In this document: piece by piece, positions 25,593 to 34,894 of the stretch
How positions within the stretch are numbered: the stretch's first letter is position 1
How the letters are laid out: each line of letters starts with the position of its first letter
Assembly (NCBI RefSeq): GCF_038719015.1
Contig: NZ_CP152276.1
Span: 2,151,501 to 2,215,500, forward strand
Source of the DNA: Nguyenibacter vanlangensis
GTDB lineage: Bacteria > Pseudomonadota > Alphaproteobacteria > Acetobacterales > Acetobacteraceae
DNA: 64,000 nucleotides
Direction: 5' to 3'
The notes under the pieces: model-generated
What the model was told of the DNA's origin: nothing
Seen by the model: only the letters and a program-made list of their open reading frames with translations
Database searches by the model: none
Made by a program: the position numbers and the translations under genes

Positions 25593-26959
25593 CGTGCCAT
25601 TTCCTTGAGGCAGGCATCCAGTGCGATGCGCAGTGCGGCGACGATGGCGTCGACCCCGTCGCGGTCGATGATCATCGGCGGACAGAAAGCCAGCGCGTCG
25701 CCCATGGCGCGGGAGATCACGCCCGCCTGCTGCAGGTGCAGCACGGCACGGCGGCCCAGCGCGCCGGGCGGCCACGCGCCGTCGCCCGCGACGCGCGCGG
25801 GCGTCAGTTCCACCGCGGCGATCAGCCCCACGCCCCGGACCTCGTCCACCAGCGGGTGGCCGGCCAGGCCGGCCAGGCGGTCCTGCATCCAGGCGCCGAC
25901 CTCGGCGGCATGGGCCACCAGGCCGCGTTCCTGGATGATGCGCAGCGTCTCGATCGCCACGGCGGCGGCGACGGGGTGGCCGCCGCCGGTGAAGCCGTGG
26001 CCGAACGTGCCGATGGCGTGCGTCTGGTCGGCGATCGGCTCGAACACCCGCTCGTTCAGCAGGATGGCGGAAATCGGCAGGTAGGACGACGAAAGCTGCT
26101 TGGACAGCACCATCACGTCCGGACGGATGTCGTACGTCTCGCAGCCGAACATCCGGCCGGTGCGGCCGAAGCCGCAGATGACCTCGTCGGCCACCAGCAG
26201 GATGTCGTGGCGCGCCAGCACGGCCTGGATCTTCTGCCAATAGGTGCGGGGCGGCACGAGGACGCCGCCGGCGCCCATCACCGGTTCGCCGAAGAAGGCG
26301 GCGATCGTCTCGGGCCCCTCGCGCAGGATCAGATCCTCGAGTTCCTGCGCCAGCCGGGTGGCGAAATCCTCCTCGCTTTCGCCCGGCCGGGCGTTGCGGC
26401 GGTAATGCGGCGCGGTCAGGTGCAGGAAGCCGGGCAGCGGCAGGTCGAAGGCGGTGTGGTTGGCGGGGATGCCGGTGAGGCTGCCGGCGGCGACGGTGAT
26501 GCCGTGATAGGCGCGGTGGCGGCTGATGATCTTCTTGCGCCGGGTCTGGCCCAGCGCGTTGGCGCGATACCACAGCATCTTGATGACGGTGTCGTTGGCC
26601 TCGGATCCCGAATTGGTGAAGAACGCCTTGCTCATCGGCACGGGCGCCATCGTCACCAGGCGCTCCGCCAGATCGACCATCGGGCCGTGCCCCTTCTGGC
26701 CGAAGGGATGGTAGTAGGGCAGACGCGCCATCTGCCGGGTCGCGGCCTCGACCAGGCGCGGCTCGCTGAAGCCCAGCCCGACGCTCCACAGTCCGGCCAT
26801 CGCCTCGATATAGCGGTTGCCGGCCAGGTCATAGACATGGATGCCCTCGCCCCGGTCGATGATGAGCGAGCCGCTTTGCAGATTCGCGCGGGCGTCCGTC
26901 AGCGGATGCATGACGTAGCGCGCGTCGCGCATTTCAGTTGTCGTGAAATCCTGTGTCAT
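25589..26959 (-). CDS. class III (omega) aminotransferase
   Basis: A 456-residue PLP enzyme. FFTNSGSEANDTVIKML binds the phosphate, LLVADEVICGFGRTG holds the pyridine-binding Asp258, and Lys287 (VLSKQLSSSYLP) forms the Schiff base. It resembles amine:pyruvate and beta-alanine/putrescine:pyruvate transaminases, including the HAIGTFGHGFTGGGHPVA loop. It lies 24 bases after the TonB receptor gene and overlaps the amidase, suggesting that an imported amino compound is deaminated and an amide cleaved. Confidence 0.93.
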   Translation of the reverse strand: MTQDFTTTEMRDARYVMHPLTDARANLQSGSLIIDRGEGIHVYDLAGNRYIEAMAGLWSVGLGFSEPRLVEAATRQMARLPYYHPFGQKGHGPMVDLAERLVTMAPVPMSKAFFTNSGSEANDTVIKMLWYRANALGQTRRKKIISRHRAYHGITVAAGSLTGIPANHTAFDLPLPGFLHLTAPHYRRNARPGESEEDFATRLAQELEDLILREGPETIAAFFGEPVMGAGGVLVPPRTYWQKIQAVLARHDILLVADEVICGFGRTGRMFGCETYDIRPDVMVLSKQLSSSYLPISAILLNERVFEPIADQTHAIGTFGHGFTGGGHPVAAAVAIETLRIIQERGLVAHAAEVGAWMQDRLAGLAGHPLVDEVRGVGLIAAVELTPARVAGDGAWPPGALGRRAVLHLQQAGVISRAMGDALAFCPPMIIDRDGVDAIVAALRIALDACLKEMAR

Positions 26960-26983
26960 GGAGAGGATACTTCCTGATTTTTT

Positions 26984-29437
26984 TCAGAACCCGATGGTGA
27001 CGGCGCCGGCGATCGCGAAGCCGCCGCCGATCTGGTAGGTCGGGCTCTTGCCCGCGATGGTGGTGCCGTACAGCCCTTTCATGGTGCGGGCGTTGGAGGT
27101 CAGGCCGGCCGCCTGGGCATAATAGATGTTGTTGCCGATATTCATCAGATTGAGCTGGATCTGCGGCCGGTACAACGCGGTATGGGCGACATGCAGGGTG
27201 GGCATCCGGTAGCCGAGCGTGATGTCGGAGGTCAGATAGCCCGGCATGCTCTCGTCATTCATGAAGGTGCTGTAGCGGCGGCCGATATAGTTCAGGTTGA
27301 AATTCCCGAAATACGTTCCGTCGTCGTAGGCCAGCCCGATCGCGCCGGTGAAGCTGGGCGTGTTCACCGCCGTCTTGCCCGCCGTGGGCAGCAGGTCGTT
27401 GCCGACCCTGAAATCATTGTCGGTCGTGGCATGGACGTACGAGCCCGAGGCATAGGGGCTGAAAAAATGCCACGGACGCAGCCCGACTTCGAGCTGCGCG
27501 CCGCGGATCGTCTGGCCGCCCAGGATGATCGGCGCCGTCACCAGCGACCCGCCGACGAAGGCCGTCGACAGCACGTCGTGATTGACCATGTTGTAGTTGA
27601 ACAGCGCCGCCGACAGATGGACCAGCCCGTTATGGCGGTAGCCCAGTTCCTCGCCGATCGCGTATTCAGATTTCATGTTCTGCGGATGGCCCTGGATCGG
27701 GATGGGCGAGGCCGCGTCGTAGATGTCGATATAGGCTTCGCTGCGGTCGGGCGCCTTGAAGCTGGTGGTGCCGTTGACGTAGATCTGGTCGTCGGGCGTG
27801 ATGTCGAAGCTGGCCGAGAGCTGGGGCAGCGGTTCGACATAGTTCGCGCCGTTCTTGTAGGTCGCGGCGCCCGGGATCAGGTTGCTGACCCAGCGCTGGA
27901 TCATCACCGCCTTGAAGCCCGCGTTCATCTTCAGCCGGCCGCCCAGGGCATTGTAGGCGTCTTCGAGGAACAGGGCGTTGGTCTGCTGGCGGAACACGAT
28001 GTCCCAGCCCGACATCACCTGGCCGTCGGCGGTGGTGACGCCGTAGCGCCCCCAGGCATTGGCCGGCAGGCCCTGCGCGCTGGTCGCGGCGTAGTTGGCG
28101 CGCTCGGGCATGTCCAGATAGGCGTACCAGTAGCCGGCGCGCAGCGTGTTGTGGCCGTGCGTCCAGGCCAGGTCGGTCATCAGGCTGAGCGTGCGCTGGT
28201 GCTGCGGGTCGACGACCTCGACCGTCTGCCGGCCGTTGGCGGCGACGTCGGGCAGGCTGAGCGGCCCCGCCAGTCGCGTGCCGTAATAGCTGTGATCCTG
28301 GCTGATGGTCTCGCCATAGTTGGTCCATTTGTCCCAACTGATGAAATAGGGCGTGACCGACAATTTCAGCCCGCTGCCCAAATTGAGACGGACCGGGGCG
28401 ACGATGGCCAGCACATCGTTGCGCAGCCGCGACAACTGCCAGTAGCTGCCGACGCCGGGCGTGTAGTCGGCATTGTAGTAGAGTGCGGAGGTGCCCAGCT
28501 TCTCGAACGCCGCCTTGGTGGGGGTGGCCGCGCCGTTGGCGTTGATGCCGCCGGCGATGTAATGGCCCCACAGGAAAGTCAGGCCGGCGCTGTTGCCGTC
28601 GCCCCATTCCTTGATCGCCTTGGCGTCCACATGGTGGCGGGTCAGCGATCCGGGCGTCTGCCAGAACCGGTTGTAGCTCCAGGAATAGGACATGAAGGCG
28701 CGGATGCCGGTATGGCCGATCTCGCCGGTGTCGATGCGGGCGAATTCCTTCTTCATGTTCCAGGTGCCGTAGCTGGATTCCAGCAGGCCGCCGAATTTCC
28801 GTGCCGGGTCGCGCAGGGTGGTGCGGATCTCGGCGCCCACGGAATAATAGGCCGGACTGCTGATGTCGGGCGATCCCTGGGTCAGGGCCACCGACGACAC
28901 GTTTTCCATGTCCGGGCTGCCGCCGATCGCGTCGGGGCTGAGATAGACGCCGTCGGTCAGGGGAATGCCTTCCACCAGATAGCCGACCTGCGTGTAGTTC
29001 AGGCCGCGCACGACGATCCCGCGCGAAATCTGGCCGTACGGATCGGACCGCGCGTAGGACACGCCCGGCATGCTGGCCAGCATCGCCTGGACGGTGGTGT
29101 TGGCCGGTTTCTTGGCGATGAAGTCGCGCGTGACCTCGCTGCGGGATTTCGGCGCGGTCTGCACCGGCATCATGCCGCCGCCCGGCGTGGTGTTGCGCAC
29201 GCCGGTGGGGGTGGTGATGCCGCCGGTGACGGAAATGCTCTCGCCAGCCGGGACGGGGCGGGCGGCGGGATGAGTGGCTGGATGGGCGGGCGGCGCGGCG
29301 TGGTGCGCCTGCGGCGTCGTCGAGGTCGGGGGCGGGGTCGCGGCCCGGCCATCCGGCGCGGGCGACCAGGCGCCGGCACAGGCGATGAAGGTTCCGGAAA
29401 TCAGCGCTCGTCGTCGTGGAATGGTCGGCAATCGCAT
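26984..29437 (-). CDS. TonB-dependent outer-membrane receptor
   Basis: An 817-residue receptor: signal region, an unusual proline/histidine/alanine-rich linker (about residues 38-70), a plug domain (ANTTVQAMLASMPGV; ISRGIVVRGLNYTQVGYLVEGIPL), and a long barrel ending in phenylalanine (AGAVTIGF). ATG 29437 has a GGAGG site; the frame is open to 29473. It probably imports a scarce ligand for the operon it leads. No iron-siderophore genes are near. Confidence 0.92.
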   Translation of the reverse strand: MRLPTIPRRRALISGTFIACAGAWSPAPDGRAATPPPTSTTPQAHHAAPPAHPATHPAARPVPAGESISVTGGITTPTGVRNTTPGGGMMPVQTAPKSRSEVTRDFIAKKPANTTVQAMLASMPGVSYARSDPYGQISRGIVVRGLNYTQVGYLVEGIPLTDGVYLSPDAIGGSPDMENVSSVALTQGSPDISSPAYYSVGAEIRTTLRDPARKFGGLLESSYGTWNMKKEFARIDTGEIGHTGIRAFMSYSWSYNRFWQTPGSLTRHHVDAKAIKEWGDGNSAGLTFLWGHYIAGGINANGAATPTKAAFEKLGTSALYYNADYTPGVGSYWQLSRLRNDVLAIVAPVRLNLGSGLKLSVTPYFISWDKWTNYGETISQDHSYYGTRLAGPLSLPDVAANGRQTVEVVDPQHQRTLSLMTDLAWTHGHNTLRAGYWYAYLDMPERANYAATSAQGLPANAWGRYGVTTADGQVMSGWDIVFRQQTNALFLEDAYNALGGRLKMNAGFKAVMIQRWVSNLIPGAATYKNGANYVEPLPQLSASFDITPDDQIYVNGTTSFKAPDRSEAYIDIYDAASPIPIQGHPQNMKSEYAIGEELGYRHNGLVHLSAALFNYNMVNHDVLSTAFVGGSLVTAPIILGGQTIRGAQLEVGLRPWHFFSPYASGSYVHATTDNDFRVGNDLLPTAGKTAVNTPSFTGAIGLAYDDGTYFGNFNLNYIGRRYSTFMNDESMPGYLTSDITLGYRMPTLHVAHTALYRPQIQLNLMNIGNNIYYAQAAGLTSNARTMKGLYGTTIAGKSPTYQIGGGFAIAGAVTIGF

Positions 29438-29743
29438 GATGGTGACCTCCGGTGGCGAAATGTCCGGCCACATGTCCGGCCTGGACTGGGGATATTTCAG
29501 GATATATTTGATAAATGTATTTAAATTTACATTATTGCGTAAATTTATCGGTAAATTCAGGCGACGAATGAGTTTTTTACTTCATTACGATGAACGATAT
29601 CACCCTACCGAAACGTTCCGGAAGCGACTTTTTCTTCGCGTGTGGAAACCTGAAGTTTCCACACGCGGTGCAGGGCTGCCCGGCCTGTTTTTTTTCGAGG
29701 CCGGTTCGGTCGCGCCGGGTGGGATCGACGGTCAGGCGCGTGT
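29438..29743. other. AT-richer leader with a 13-bp inverted repeat
   Basis: The 306-bp gap between the aldolase stop and the TonB receptor start is AT-richer than its flanks. It holds a perfect inverted repeat CGCGTGTGGAAAC/GTTTCCACACGCG (29637-29649 and 29655-29667) with a five-base loop. No T-run follows on either side, so it may be an operator rather than a terminator. A run of eight T lies at about 29688-29695. Confidence 0.55.
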
Positions 29744-30469
29744 TCAGTCGCGGTAATCGGGCTGGTCGCGGTCCAGCTTGCGCCGCAGCGCCGTCCAGAC
29801 CAGTTGTCCCTTGTCGGCCTCGTTCGCGAACTGGGCGTAGGTGCGGGCCAGCGTCGCGGGGCTGGGCAGGCTGAGCGGCGCGCCGGTCGATTGCGCGGCG
29901 ATCTGGATGCGGCAGGCCTGTTCCAGATAGTACATGCGATAGAATGCCTCGGCCACCGTACTGCCGATGGTCAGCAGCCCGTGGCTTCCCAGGATCATCG
30001 CCGTGTGGTGGCCCAGGTCGCGGACCAGCCGCTCGCGCTCGCTGAGATTGTCGTCGGCGGCGATGCCTTCGTAGGCATGGAAGGCGACATGGCCGGTGAA
30101 TTCCATGCTGATCTGGTTCAGCGGCAGGATGCCCTGGGTCTGCGCCGCGACCGCCATGCCGGCCAGGGTGTGGGTATGCATCACGCAGGCCGCATCGTGC
30201 CGCACGCGATGGATGGCGGAATGGATGACGAAGCCCGCCGGGTTGACGGAGCCGGCGGCCGGCTGGGTCGGATGGCCGTCGGCATCGACCTCGACCAGCG
30301 AACTGGCGGTGATCTCCTCGAAGAGATACCCGTACGGGTTGACCAGGAATCGGTTGCCCGCGCCCGGCAGGCGGACCGACAGGTGGGTGTAGATCAGGTC
30401 GCTCATGCCGAAGAGGGCGATCAGCCGGTAGGCCGCCGCCAGGTCTTCACGCAGATCTCGGTCGTTCAT
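29744..30469 (-). CDS. class II aldolase/adducin-family protein
   Basis: A 241-residue cytoplasmic protein of the class II aldolase fold, with the zinc-ligand segments CVMHTHT and LGSHGLL, and the IYTHLSVRLPG phosphate-loop region. Members act on fuculose-, ribulose- or related phosphates, or on other beta-hydroxy carbonyl compounds. ATG 30469 begins the conserved domain; the open frame to 30571 is not conserved. It is divergent from the LysR gene at 30635 and precedes the TonB receptor on the same strand. Confidence 0.87.
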   Translation of the reverse strand: MNDRDLREDLAAAYRLIALFGMSDLIYTHLSVRLPGAGNRFLVNPYGYLFEEITASSLVEVDADGHPTQPAAGSVNPAGFVIHSAIHRVRHDAACVMHTHTLAGMAVAAQTQGILPLNQISMEFTGHVAFHAYEGIAADDNLSERERLVRDLGHHTAMILGSHGLLTIGSTVAEAFYRMYYLEQACRIQIAAQSTGAPLSLPSPATLARTYAQFANEADKGQLVWTALRRKLDRDQPDYRD

Positions 30470-30634
30470 GGTGTGGTCTCGGTCCGCCGGAAGGGAAGCA
30501 GGGATGCCGGCCGGCAGCGTAACGGACGGATGGCGGGACGTGAAAGCGACTTCCTGTTCGCGGGTGGGCACCGTGGGTTTCCAATCGCTTTACAGGAGCC
30601 GGGCCGGCCCCGTAGGATTCCGCCAGGATGTCGG

Positions 30635-31585
30635 ATGGGTTTTATCGTGTCGATGAAGAAACGGCTCTCCCTTCCGCCCTTCGGGGCGCTGCGCGCCTTC
30701 GAGGCCTATGGCCGCGCCGGCGGCGTACGCAAGGCGGCCGAGCATCTGGGCGTCAGCCACACGATCGTCGGGCGGCATCTGCGCACGCTGGAGGATTGGG
30801 TCGGCGTGGCGCTGATCGACCGTGCCGGCGGCACGCTGACGCAAAAAGGCCATGCCTATCACAAGGACATCACCGACGCGCTGGACCGCCTGTCCAGGGC
30901 CACCGAGCGGCTGCGCCCGCGGATGGACGATGCGGTGCGCATCAGTTGCGTGTCGGGCTTCGCCTCGCTGTGGCTGGCGGCGCGGGTGGGGGCGTTCCGG
31001 CGCAGCGAACCGTCGGTCAACCTGATGGTGCGGCCCTTCGACCGTATTCCGGATTTCGACCGTGACGATCTGCATGCCGACATCCGCTATCTGCGCGACG
31101 AGGAGCTGGATGCGTTTCCCGCCGGTTGCAAGAAAATGCAACTGGCGCGGCCGCCGATGTTCCCGGTCGCCAGCCCCGCGCTGGCGGCCGAGGTGTCGGG
31201 CCGGGTGCGAAGCATCACCGACCTGCTGACCGAGCCGCTGATCGAGGCCGAAGACAGCCAGGAATGGCATCTGTTCCTGGCCGGCCACAAGGTCAGCCCG
31301 GCCTCGTTCGTCCCGTTCGGCCGGCTGGGCCATGCCAGCGTCACCCTGGCGGCCGCGCGCCACGGCCAGGGGATTTCCCTGGCCAACATCTTCCTGGCGT
31401 CCGACGATCTGGAACGCGGGACGCTGGTCCGGGTCACGGTGCCGGGACAGGCATTCGATCGGGTCTTCATCGGCGGCTATTACCTGATCGCGCCGGAAAA
31501 CAACTGGAACCGGCCCCAATTCGCCCGTTTCCGCAACTGGCTGACCGCCGAGGTCGCGTCGTTTCTGGACCGCCATGCGCCGTAG
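30635..31585 (+). CDS. LysR-family transcriptional regulator
   Basis: A 316-residue regulator: the winged helix-turn-helix covers about residues 10-68 (GALRAFEAYGRAGGVRKAAE...VSHTIVGRHLRTLE), and the substrate-binding domain follows (VRISCVSGFASLWLAARV). It resembles the GcvA branch. It is divergent from the class II aldolase, the classic arrangement for LysR control, so it probably regulates that gene and perhaps the TonB/amidase operon. Starts at 30635 and 30653 are both possible. Confidence 0.9.
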   Translation: MGFIVSMKKRLSLPPFGALRAFEAYGRAGGVRKAAEHLGVSHTIVGRHLRTLEDWVGVALIDRAGGTLTQKGHAYHKDITDALDRLSRATERLRPRMDDAVRISCVSGFASLWLAARVGAFRRSEPSVNLMVRPFDRIPDFDRDDLHADIRYLRDEELDAFPAGCKKMQLARPPMFPVASPALAAEVSGRVRSITDLLTEPLIEAEDSQEWHLFLAGHKVSPASFVPFGRLGHASVTLAAARHGQGISLANIFLASDDLERGTLVRVTVPGQAFDRVFIGGYYLIAPENNWNRPQFARFRNWLTAEVASFLDRHAP

Positions 31586-31657
31586 CGTCGGCAGGGCCGC
31601 CGCGCGCAATGAACCGCAGACCGGTCCGGAATCGACGCTCGCCACCTCCTCAACGCG

Positions 31658-33295
31658 ATGATGATCTCCGACATACCGAAAATATCGCTTTCGCTGCCGA
31701 CCCGTTGGCCGCGCGCCATGCGGCCGGGCGGGATCGTCGGCCCGACCGGCGGCGCGCTTGCCCTGCTGCTGGTCGCGCTTGTGCTTCGCTGGCCGACATT
31801 CGGGGATCCGATGCTGGGGTGGGACGAGGAATTCTACCTGTTCGTCGGCGGCAGGATGCTGCATGGCGACATCCCGTATGTCGATATCTGGGACAGGAAG
31901 CCCATCGGGCTCTTTGCCATCTACGCGTTCTTTCATCTGTTCGGGCCATGGCGGGTCTGGGCCTATCAGATCGGCGCGCTGCTGTGCGTCTGGCTGACCG
32001 CGATGCTGGTCACGCGCATGGCGCGCCATGTCGCCCCGCCGGCGGGCGCGTTCATCGCCGGGCTGCTCTATATCGCCTGGCTGAACCAGGCGGGGGGACA
32101 TGGCGGGCAGTCGTCGGTTTTCTACACGCCGCTGGTTGCCGCGGCCATGGCATGCATCCTGGACCGGCTGCCCAGGCTGGGCAGCGATGCGGCATTGCTG
32201 CGGCGCACCGGGGTGCAGGCCATGGGCCTGTTGGGGATGGCGATCCAGATCAAATATACGGTGATCGGAGAAGGCGTATTCGCCGGTCTTCTCCTTCTTG
32301 GCCAGAGTGGGCTCGGCCAGAGCGGGCTCGGCCAGAGCGGGCGGGACGTCCGGACCATCCTGAAAAACGGGTCGCTGTGGGTTTTTGTGGCGCTTTTCCC
32401 CACGCTGGCGGTCTTCGGCCTCTATGCCCTGGCGGGGCATGGGCGCGCATGGTGGTTCGCCAACATCGATTCCATCTTCCTTCGCGCCGCGCCGGATCCG
32501 CGCCGATATGTTCCGGAACTGGCCGGCACGATCGTCGTCCTGGCGCCGATTTTCCTGGCCTTCATGCTGGGCTGGCTGTCGGGCGTCGGCGCGATGAAGA
32601 ACCCGCGGGACATGGCGTTCCTGCGCCGATGGACCCTGGCCGCCCTTGCAAGTTTCCTTCTGTTCAAGGCGCGTTTCGTCCATTACAGCCTGCCCCTGTT
32701 CGCCCCGCTGGCCGTGGCGGCGGCGCCGTTGTGGTTCCGGCGATCGGGGCGGATCGCGCTGCTGCTGCTGCTTGGATGGGCCATCCTGCAGGGCGAGCGG
32801 ACCGTCTGGCTGAATTTCGGCCGGGTGGACGACGCCGCGCTCATGAACCGGATCATCGAGACGGTTTCCCATCCGGCGGGAGAATGCGTGTTCGTCTATC
32901 AGGGGCCGCAAGCCGTGTACGACCGGGTGCCCTGGTGCGGGCTGACCACCCATCCTTTCATGGGGCATCTGTCGGACATCGAGGAAGCGCATGCCACCGG
33001 CATCGACGTATCGTCGGAACTGCGGCGCATTCTGGCGGCGCGGCCGGGCTATATCCTGCTGATGCAACATGCGCCTGCCGGACGGATCCCGGAATCGGAA
33101 CGCATCGTCCATGACGCCCTCGGGGCGGGTTACGTTGCGGTCCGATATGTCCCGGCCGCGCGCGGCCTGGTGATTTTCGAGCGCAGGGATCTGCTTTCGG
33201 AGGGGGCGTCAATCCCGCGCGGCGCGATGCCGCCGGCGGAGAGAGGCGCCACTCTTCATGAGAACCGATCGGCGCAGCACGACAGGACAGAATAG
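31658..33295 (+). CDS. membrane glycosyltransferase, PMT/ArnT-like
   Basis: A 545-residue protein with about ten membrane segments and the GT-C-type motif in the first periplasmic loop (MLGWDEEFYLFVGGRMLHGD, then IPYVDIWDRKPIGLF), where the acidic residues are expected to be catalytic. It should transfer a sugar from a polyprenyl-phosphate donor onto an envelope acceptor. A GQSGL tandem repeat (15-bp DNA unit) inserts in a cytoplasmic loop. It follows the LysR gene after 72 bases on the same strand. Confidence 0.82.
   Translation: MMISDIPKISLSLPTRWPRAMRPGGIVGPTGGALALLLVALVLRWPTFGDPMLGWDEEFYLFVGGRMLHGDIPYVDIWDRKPIGLFAIYAFFHLFGPWRVWAYQIGALLCVWLTAMLVTRMARHVAPPAGAFIAGLLYIAWLNQAGGHGGQSSVFYTPLVAAAMACILDRLPRLGSDAALLRRTGVQAMGLLGMAIQIKYTVIGEGVFAGLLLLGQSGLGQSGLGQSGRDVRTILKNGSLWVFVALFPTLAVFGLYALAGHGRAWWFANIDSIFLRAAPDPRRYVPELAGTIVVLAPIFLAFMLGWLSGVGAMKNPRDMAFLRRWTLAALASFLLFKARFVHYSLPLFAPLAVAAAPLWFRRSGRIALLLLLGWAILQGERTVWLNFGRVDDAALMNRIIETVSHPAGECVFVYQGPQAVYDRVPWCGLTTHPFMGHLSDIEEAHATGIDVSSELRRILAARPGYILLMQHAPAGRIPESERIVHDALGAGYVAVRYVPAARGLVIFERRDLLSEGASIPRGAMPPAERGATLHENRSAQHDRTE
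32300..32341 (+). repeat. 15-bp tandem repeat inside the glycosyltransferase gene
   Basis: Two full units and a partial third (GGCCAGAGYGGGCTC) encode GQSGL repeated. The length is a multiple of three, so the frame is preserved; this may vary between strains. Confidence 0.7.
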
Positions 33296-33399
33296 GACTG
33301 GCGCAATCCGTCCGGCGGTTTTACGAAAATTCATCCTTCCACCCATGCCCGGCGGCCGGTCGCGGCGTTATCGTGCCGCACCCGGAGAGGACTCTGCCC

Positions 33400-33678
33400 A
33401 TGGATCGCCTGATCGCCCTGATCACCAGCCTGCTGCTGGGCCTGTTCGGCCTGATCGTCACCGCCATCGCGATGATCGAGCATGTGGTCCGCCAGATCCT
33501 GGCCGGCATGGGCATCTTGGGCGAGTTGCAGACGGCGTTGCTGGTGATCCTGCTGGTGGCGCTGATCGTCGGGGCGTTCCGCGTCTTCGGCGGTGTCTTC
33601 TCGATCCTGATCGGGACGGTCCTGGTCTTGATCCTGCTGCACGCGCTGCTGGGCGTCGCGGGCGTTCCGCTGCGCTGA
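33400..33678 (+). CDS. small membrane protein, 92 residues
   Basis: It starts at ATG 33400 with a GGAGAGG site about 14 bases upstream. The protein has two strongly hydrophobic segments separated by a short loop (LIALITSLLLGLFGLIVTAI, then LLVILLVALIVGAFRVFGG and a third stretch). It is a predicted inner-membrane protein; no family is recognised. Confidence 0.65.
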   Translation: MDRLIALITSLLLGLFGLIVTAIAMIEHVVRQILAGMGILGELQTALLVILLVALIVGAFRVFGGVFSILIGTVLVLILLHALLGVAGVPLR

Positions 33679-33724
33679 CGCCGGCGAAACCTCGCATCCG
33701 GGCTGCGGCCTTCGCGCGTGCGGC

Positions 33725-33997
33725 TCAACGCGGCCGGCGAAACGCCACAAGCCGGGACAATTCCTGGGACATGCCGCGGACCGAGGCCATGCAGCGCGGC
33801 CATGCCGGTCCCTTGCGCACCGGGCCCCGCGCCGGCCCGCCATGCGGCGTGATGCGCACCGGGCCGTTTCCCGCCAGGCCGCGTCTCTCCATGGCGCCGC
33901 CCAAGGTTCCCCCCTGGGCTCCCCCCTGGCGGGCCATCCGGTTCGCGCACCATTCATCGACCAGGATATGACCGATGATTTCCGCGGCGTGAGTCAT
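33725..33997 (-). CDS. possible basic 90-residue protein
   Basis: The frame from ATG 33997 has a GGGAGGG site about 9 bases upstream on the minus strand. The product starts MTHAAEIIGHILVDEWCANR and continues as a basic, glycine/arginine-rich tail. No family or domain is seen. It is 84 bases downstream of the SH3 gene on the same strand. High-GC antisense openness is common here, so confidence is limited. Confidence 0.35.
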   Translation of the reverse strand: MTHAAEIIGHILVDEWCANRMARQGGAQGGTLGGAMERRGLAGNGPVRITPHGGPARGPVRKGPAWPRCMASVRGMSQELSRLVAFRRPR

Positions 33998-34081
33998 TGG
34001 TTGCAGCCCTCCCTTGCCGGGGTACGGCGGAACAACCGTCAGGCAGGGGCACGGTTCCGCGGCCAGACGGGGAAAAACGCG

Positions 34082-34894
34082 CTATCCGTGATGCTCGCCA
34101 TGGCCGCCGCCCCCATGTTCGCCGCCGCCATGGCCGCCGCCGCCAGGCGGGCCCCCATGGAAACCGCCCGGCGGGGGACCGCCATGGAAACCGCCGCCCG
34201 GCGGCGGCCCACCGTGAAACGCACCCGGGGGCGGGCCGCCATGAAACGCGCCGGGAGGCGGTCCGCCGTGAAATCCGCCCTGCGGTCCCGGATGGGGGGC
34301 CGGTCCGTGGAATTCTGGTCCGTGGAATTCCGGGCCGCGCATTTCGGGTCGGTGCATTTCGGGCCCGCGTTCGGGCCCCCGCATTTCGGGCCCGTGCATC
34401 TCGGGACCGCGCATTTCGGGGCCCCGCATCTCGGGTCTGCGCATTTCGGGCCCGCGGAAGCCCGGACCGGGCGGGGGCCGTCCGCCGCCCCAGCGATCAT
34501 GGCCCCAGCGATCATGGTCCGAATACCAGGGGCGGCCGCGATAATGGGCGCCCCAATAGCTGCCGAACGCGAAACCGAACAGCGGCAGCCCCAGCATCGG
34601 GCCATAGGTCAGCAAGGGGCCGGGTGCGTTATTGTAGAGGATCTGCAACCGGCTGGCCGGCGCCCAGCCCCGATAGGGGCCTTCGGCGACGTCGCACCAG
34701 CCCCAATCCGGTTCGCAACCGTAGATCTCGACCGGCGCGCCGGGCGGCAACGACCCCACCAGCGGATAATCGGGGGACGGACCGGCGAAGATGTCGGTGC
34801 CGCCGACGACGACCCCGGGCGCCGCCTCGGCCGGGGCGGCCATGCAGGCCCCCACCGCCAGAACGGCCGCCACGATTTTCATGTGCTTGTTCAT
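34082..34894 (-). CDS. secreted SH3-like protein with long GPEM/HGGPPP repeat tail
   Basis: A 270-residue protein with a signal peptide (MKIVAAVLAVGACMAAPAEA) and a bacterial SH3-like domain (about residues 26-80: VVVGGTDIFAGPSPDYPLVG, WCDVAEGPYRGWAPASRLQI). The C-terminal half is repetitive: about ten RGPEM/GPEF units, then several HGGPPPGAF units and a glycine/histidine tail. The repeat half is rich in histidine and may bind metal or the cell wall (inference). Start 34894 precedes the signal peptide. Confidence 0.8.
   Translation of the reverse strand: MNKHMKIVAAVLAVGACMAAPAEAAPGVVVGGTDIFAGPSPDYPLVGSLPPGAPVEIYGCEPDWGWCDVAEGPYRGWAPASRLQILYNNAPGPLLTYGPMLGLPLFGFAFGSYWGAHYRGRPWYSDHDRWGHDRWGGGRPPPGPGFRGPEMRRPEMRGPEMRGPEMHGPEMRGPERGPEMHRPEMRGPEFHGPEFHGPAPHPGPQGGFHGGPPPGAFHGGPPPGAFHGGPPPGGGFHGGPPPGGFHGGPPGGGGHGGGEHGGGGHGEHHG

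Noticed and set aside
22586..26977. Several very long plus-strand frames opposite the symporter, amidase and aminotransferase genes.
   Set aside because: They are the antisense of clear enzyme genes, rich in Arg/Gly/His, and have no family motifs; high GC leaves antisense frames open.
30590..33112. An 840-codon minus-strand frame opposite the LysR and glycosyltransferase genes.
   Set aside because: The plus strand encodes recognisable families across the whole interval; the minus frame has shadow composition.
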